64,000 nt of DNA from Bordetella parapertussis (GTDB lineage Bacteria > Pseudomonadota > Gammaproteobacteria > Burkholderiales > JACQAP01). The stretch is taken from contig CAMDKM010000002.1 of NCBI GenBank assembly GCA_945900965.1, forward strand, positions 1 to 64,000. The letters are read 5' to 3'. Positions within the stretch are counted from its first letter, which is position 1; each line of letters opens with the position of its first letter. The position numbers and the translations under genes are program-made. This document shows, piece after piece, positions 61,443 through 64,000 of this stretch. The notes beneath the pieces are model-generated. The model searched no databases and had not been told where the DNA came from. It was given only the letters and a program-made list of their open reading frames with translations.

Positions 61443-61597
61443 CCTCACCGCGGAGGACGCCGAGGACGCGGAGGAAAGCAAAAAAATACGGAAATTTGTT
61501 CCGCATGCTTGGGAGCGGCATCGAGAAATGTGGAGCTTTCTTCTAATCTATTGCCTTGGTTTTCCTCTGCGTCCTCCGCGTCCTCCGCGGTGAGAGA
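61443..61597. repeat. GCGGAGGAC-type palindromic element, no insert
   Basis: Left arm CTCACCGCGGAGGACGCCG/AGGACGCGGAGGAAA, right arm TTTCCTCTGCGTCCTCCGCG/TCCTCCGCGGTGAGAG. It separates the two paralogous MFS genes. Confidence 0.74.
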
Positions 61598-61609
61598 TTT
61601 GGTTTAGAT

Positions 61610-62809
61610 TCATGAAATCGGCTTCACCCGCCAGGCGAGAGCGATGGCAGCGAGCGTGCATCCTACCGCGATCAATCCTACCAGCCAGTAGCGTGTCAGG
61701 GCGCCATCGGCGGCGTGGCCGATCAGGAAGCCGGAGAGCAGCGAGGCGCAGCCCGAGGCAACCTGCTGGATCGACGACGCGAAGCTGAGAAAACTTCCGC
61801 GCAAGCCGGGCTGTGCCGCGGAATTGATCAGCGCCATGGCCGGCACAAAGCGCCCGGATACGAAGATAAAAAACAGCACGGAGCCGCATACCGCCAGCCA
61901 GACCGGCACCGGGGGCATATTGGTGGTCACCAATAGCGGCAGAATGGAAACGGCAGCCACGACGGTGAAGATTTCGCGCTTGCCGTGTTTGTCGGATAAA
62001 CGCCCGATTAGGCGCGAGGTAAACGCGGTTGCCAACCCGCCAAAAAAATACAGATAAGGCAGGTCGGTTTCCTTAAGGCCGACATTTGCGACCATATAGG
62101 GGCTGATAAACGGAATGACCGAGAAGCCACCGAAAATCAGGGTTGCCATCAGCACGAACGCGCGGCGGTGATTGGGGTCCGCAAAAACCGCGCGCAGTTG
62201 CCGCAAGGCATCCGGTTTATTTTTCGCCGCACCGATGTGGCCCCTCATGGATGGCACCACTCTGCGGATGCCCAGCAGAATGAGCACCGCGATCGCGGCA
62301 ACAAAGAAAAACGGCGCGCGCCAGTCGAAATGATTGGCAAAGAACAATCCGATCGGCACGCCGAGCACGGCCGAGAAAGAGAATGCGGACATCACTGCAC
62401 CGGTGGCGGCACCCCGGCGGTGATCCGGAAAGGCATCGCCGATGATCGAGTGCACGATCGAGCCCGCCACGCCGCCGAAGGCGCCGGCCAGGGCGCGCGC
62501 CGCCAGCAAAGTTTCGAAACTGTTGGCGAAGCCGCACAGCAGCGTCGAGACGAGAAAGCCGCAGAAGACGAAGGTCAGCGCCTGTTTTCTGTCGAAGCGG
62601 TCCAGGTGCAGCGCGACCAGAAAACTCGCCAGCGCCGCAACAAACACATAGGCCGCCACCAGCAGGCCGAATTGCCGGGCGTCGATATGCATGACGCGGA
62701 TCAACTGTGGCCCCAGTGGCATGAGGACCATGAAGTCCAGAATATGGGTGAACTGTACCCCGGCGAGAATGAATACCAGCAGCCGCTCGTTGACGGGTCC
62801 TGCCTTCAT
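61610..62809 (-). CDS. MFS transporter, AraJ/PBP-like, paralog
   Basis: 399 aa, 12 membrane segments. ILDFMVLMPLGPQLIRVM and the loop HLDRFDRKQAL are shared with the gene at 60220. It starts 5 bp after the stop of the third MFS gene, so the cluster is transcribed together. The substrate is unknown. Confidence 0.88.
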   Translation of the reverse strand: MKAGPVNERLLVFILAGVQFTHILDFMVLMPLGPQLIRVMHIDARQFGLLVAAYVFVAALASFLVALHLDRFDRKQALTFVFCGFLVSTLLCGFANSFETLLAARALAGAFGGVAGSIVHSIIGDAFPDHRRGAATGAVMSAFSFSAVLGVPIGLFFANHFDWRAPFFFVAAIAVLILLGIRRVVPSMRGHIGAAKNKPDALRQLRAVFADPNHRRAFVLMATLIFGGFSVIPFISPYMVANVGLKETDLPYLYFFGGLATAFTSRLIGRLSDKHGKREIFTVVAAVSILPLLVTTNMPPVPVWLAVCGSVLFFIFVSGRFVPAMALINSAAQPGLRGSFLSFASSIQQVASGCASLLSGFLIGHAADGALTRYWLVGLIAVGCTLAAIALAWRVKPIS

Positions 62810-62814
62810 AAGCG

Positions 62815-64000
62815 TCAGGCGCTACCGGGCACGCGAGTGGCATGGCGTCGGGCGGCCAGCCAGATGATCGCCAAGCCGGTGAGGAGCAGCAGGGGTAACG
62901 CGCTCATGTTGAGCGTGTTCCAGCCATACTGGTACAGGATGGCGCCAGAGCTTAGTGAGGTCATGCCCATGGTGGAATAAATCAGCAAGTCGTTCATGCC
63001 CTGGGTTTTGGCCTTTTCCGCGGGCGTGCAGGCCTCGGTGAGCAGGGTGGTGCCGCCGACAAACAGGAAGCACCAGCCCACGCCGATCAACACCATGGAC
63101 CACCAGAACGCGCTGATGGCGATGCTGTGTGTGGCGATGGCGATGGCCGCGGCCATCATTGCCACGCCGGCAAACATCACGGGCAATACACCAGTTCGGA
63201 CAATCAGCCAGCCGGTGCCGAAGGCGGGCGCGAACATGGCGATGATGTGCCACTCAATCACCAGCATGGCGGCGCCGTAGGGGTGCGAACACATTTTCAT
63301 TGCCAGAGGCGTGGCGGCCATCAACAGGTTCATCACGCCATAGGCGGTGATCGCGCCGAGCACGGCTACGACGAAAACCGGCTGGCGCATGATCGAAAAC
63401 AGTGGCCGTGTGGCGCCGCTGCGTTCCTCTTCGGACGGCATGGGCAGGTGCAGGTGGCGCAGTATGGCCAGTGCGATGAAAGCCAGAAAGATCAGCGAAA
63501 GGAAGGAGCCAACAAAAACGGTGTCGAGCAGCTCGCGGGTAAATTTGCTGCTCTCGGGGCCGAGTATCCCACCAACGATGCCGCCCGCCAGCACCAGCGA
63601 GATGGCCCGGCTGCGCAGGGACGTGGGGGCGTTTTCGGCTGCCGCGAAGCGGTAGAACCCGCCCGAGCCGGTATAAATTCCCGATATCAGGGCGGCAACA
63701 CAGAGCAGCCAGAATTGATGGGCCGCCATGGCCGCGGTGGCCAAAGCCCCGCCGAACATGCCCGCTACGCAGCCAATCGTGAAGCCAGCGCGTCGGCCGC
63801 GGCGTTTCATCAACATGGACATGGGCATGGCCGCCAGCCCGCCGCCGACGATATAGGCCGTGGCCGGCAAGGTCACCAGCAGTTTGTTGGTCGCCAGGGA
63901 ATCGGCCGCCAGGGTGCCAATCGACACCATCATGGCGTTGTTCATCACCAACAGCGCCTGGCAGGATGCCAGGGCCAGAATATTTCGACGACCCGGTTCC
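62815..64000 (-). CDS. MFS transporter (5' end outside window)
   Basis: At least 394 residues; the frame is open to the window edge and reads RRNILALASCQALLVMNNAMM there, the usual first helix of this MFS group, so only a few N-terminal residues are missing. 12 membrane segments are expected. The loop MSMLMKRRGRRAGF resembles motif A. It heads the cluster of three MFS genes. Confidence 0.85.
   Translation of the reverse strand, partial: EPGRRNILALASCQALLVMNNAMMVSIGTLAADSLATNKLLVTLPATAYIVGGGLAAMPMSMLMKRRGRRAGFTIGCVAGMFGGALATAAMAAHQFWLLCVAALISGIYTGSGGFYRFAAAENAPTSLRSRAISLVLAGGIVGGILGPESSKFTRELLDTVFVGSFLSLIFLAFIALAILRHLHLPMPSEEERSGATRPLFSIMRQPVFVVAVLGAITAYGVMNLLMAATPLAMKMCSHPYGAAMLVIEWHIIAMFAPAFGTGWLIVRTGVLPVMFAGVAMMAAAIAIATHSIAISAFWWSMVLIGVGWCFLFVGGTTLLTEACTPAEKAKTQGMNDLLIYSTMGMTSLSSGAILYQYGWNTLNMSALPLLLLTGLAIIWLAARRHATRVPGSA

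Overview
The window looks like a chromosomal segment of a chemoheterotrophic betaproteobacterium. The evidence is the gene order glyA-nrdR-ribD-ribE-ribBX, CstA with its small YbdD/YjiX partner, a homodimer-type AceE, Leu/Ile/Val-type (Liv) ABC transporters, and many acyl-CoA enzymes. By impression (not computed) the DNA is moderately GC-rich. Order-level placement (Rhodocyclales, Nitrosomonadales or Burkholderiales) cannot be settled from the sequence alone. I see no rRNA, tRNA or CRISPR array.

Layout. 1-2000: an integron-type tyrosine recombinase (IntI) with a LexA-like box over its promoter. A divergent YecR-like lipoprotein gene sits where a first gene cassette would be, next to a GTTRRRY-type core site. 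2000-9900: small exported and hypothetical proteins, a lone periplasmic binding protein, an M50 protease, DUF1415, cupins and DUF1353. 9878-12160: pyruvate/peptide transporter CstA with its partner. 12343-16980: glyA, nrdR and a riboflavin operon whose last gene has a degenerate GTP cyclohydrolase II half. 17163-22987: hypothetical, phosphatase-like, cyclase, DUF3299, thioesterase, SRPBCC and flavoprotein genes. 23433-32886: aminotransferase, SDR, APH-like kinase, quinone oxidoreductase, thiolase and sugar-acid dehydratase, fitting fatty-acid or sugar-acid catabolism. 32955-39700: diguanylate cyclase, HtrA protease, MscL, exported amidohydrolase, DUF3467, NlpC/P60 lipoprotein and a truncated DegQ relic. 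39707-51946: two tandem acyl-CoA ligases divergent from a complete livGFHM system with two paralogous binding proteins separated by a VapBC module, plus an SDR; together they look like an uptake and activation locus for an organic acid. 52002-64000: aceE with a divergent Lrp regulator, a GST, an M23 peptidase, an acyl-CoA dehydrogenase and four MFS exporters.

The most striking non-coding property is the density of palindromic intergenic elements. A dozen elements have arms built from 7-9 bp units of three related types (CACGAAGG, CACAGAGG, GCGGAGGAC) in inverted orientation around short spacers. One of them (27323-27791) carries a GxxExxY-family gene between 32 bp inverted arms that differ at one base, which suggests that the empty hairpins are relics or non-autonomous relatives of a GxxExxY-encoding unit. 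Six copies carry a 30-36 bp insert, always at the same CC|T junction of the unit. Two other palindrome families (a REP/MITE of about 110-146 bp and a CCCTCTCC/GGAGAGGG hairpin) also contain their own internal inserts of about 27-35 bp. Heptanucleotide minisatellites punctuate several gene ends and in some cases encode protein termini.
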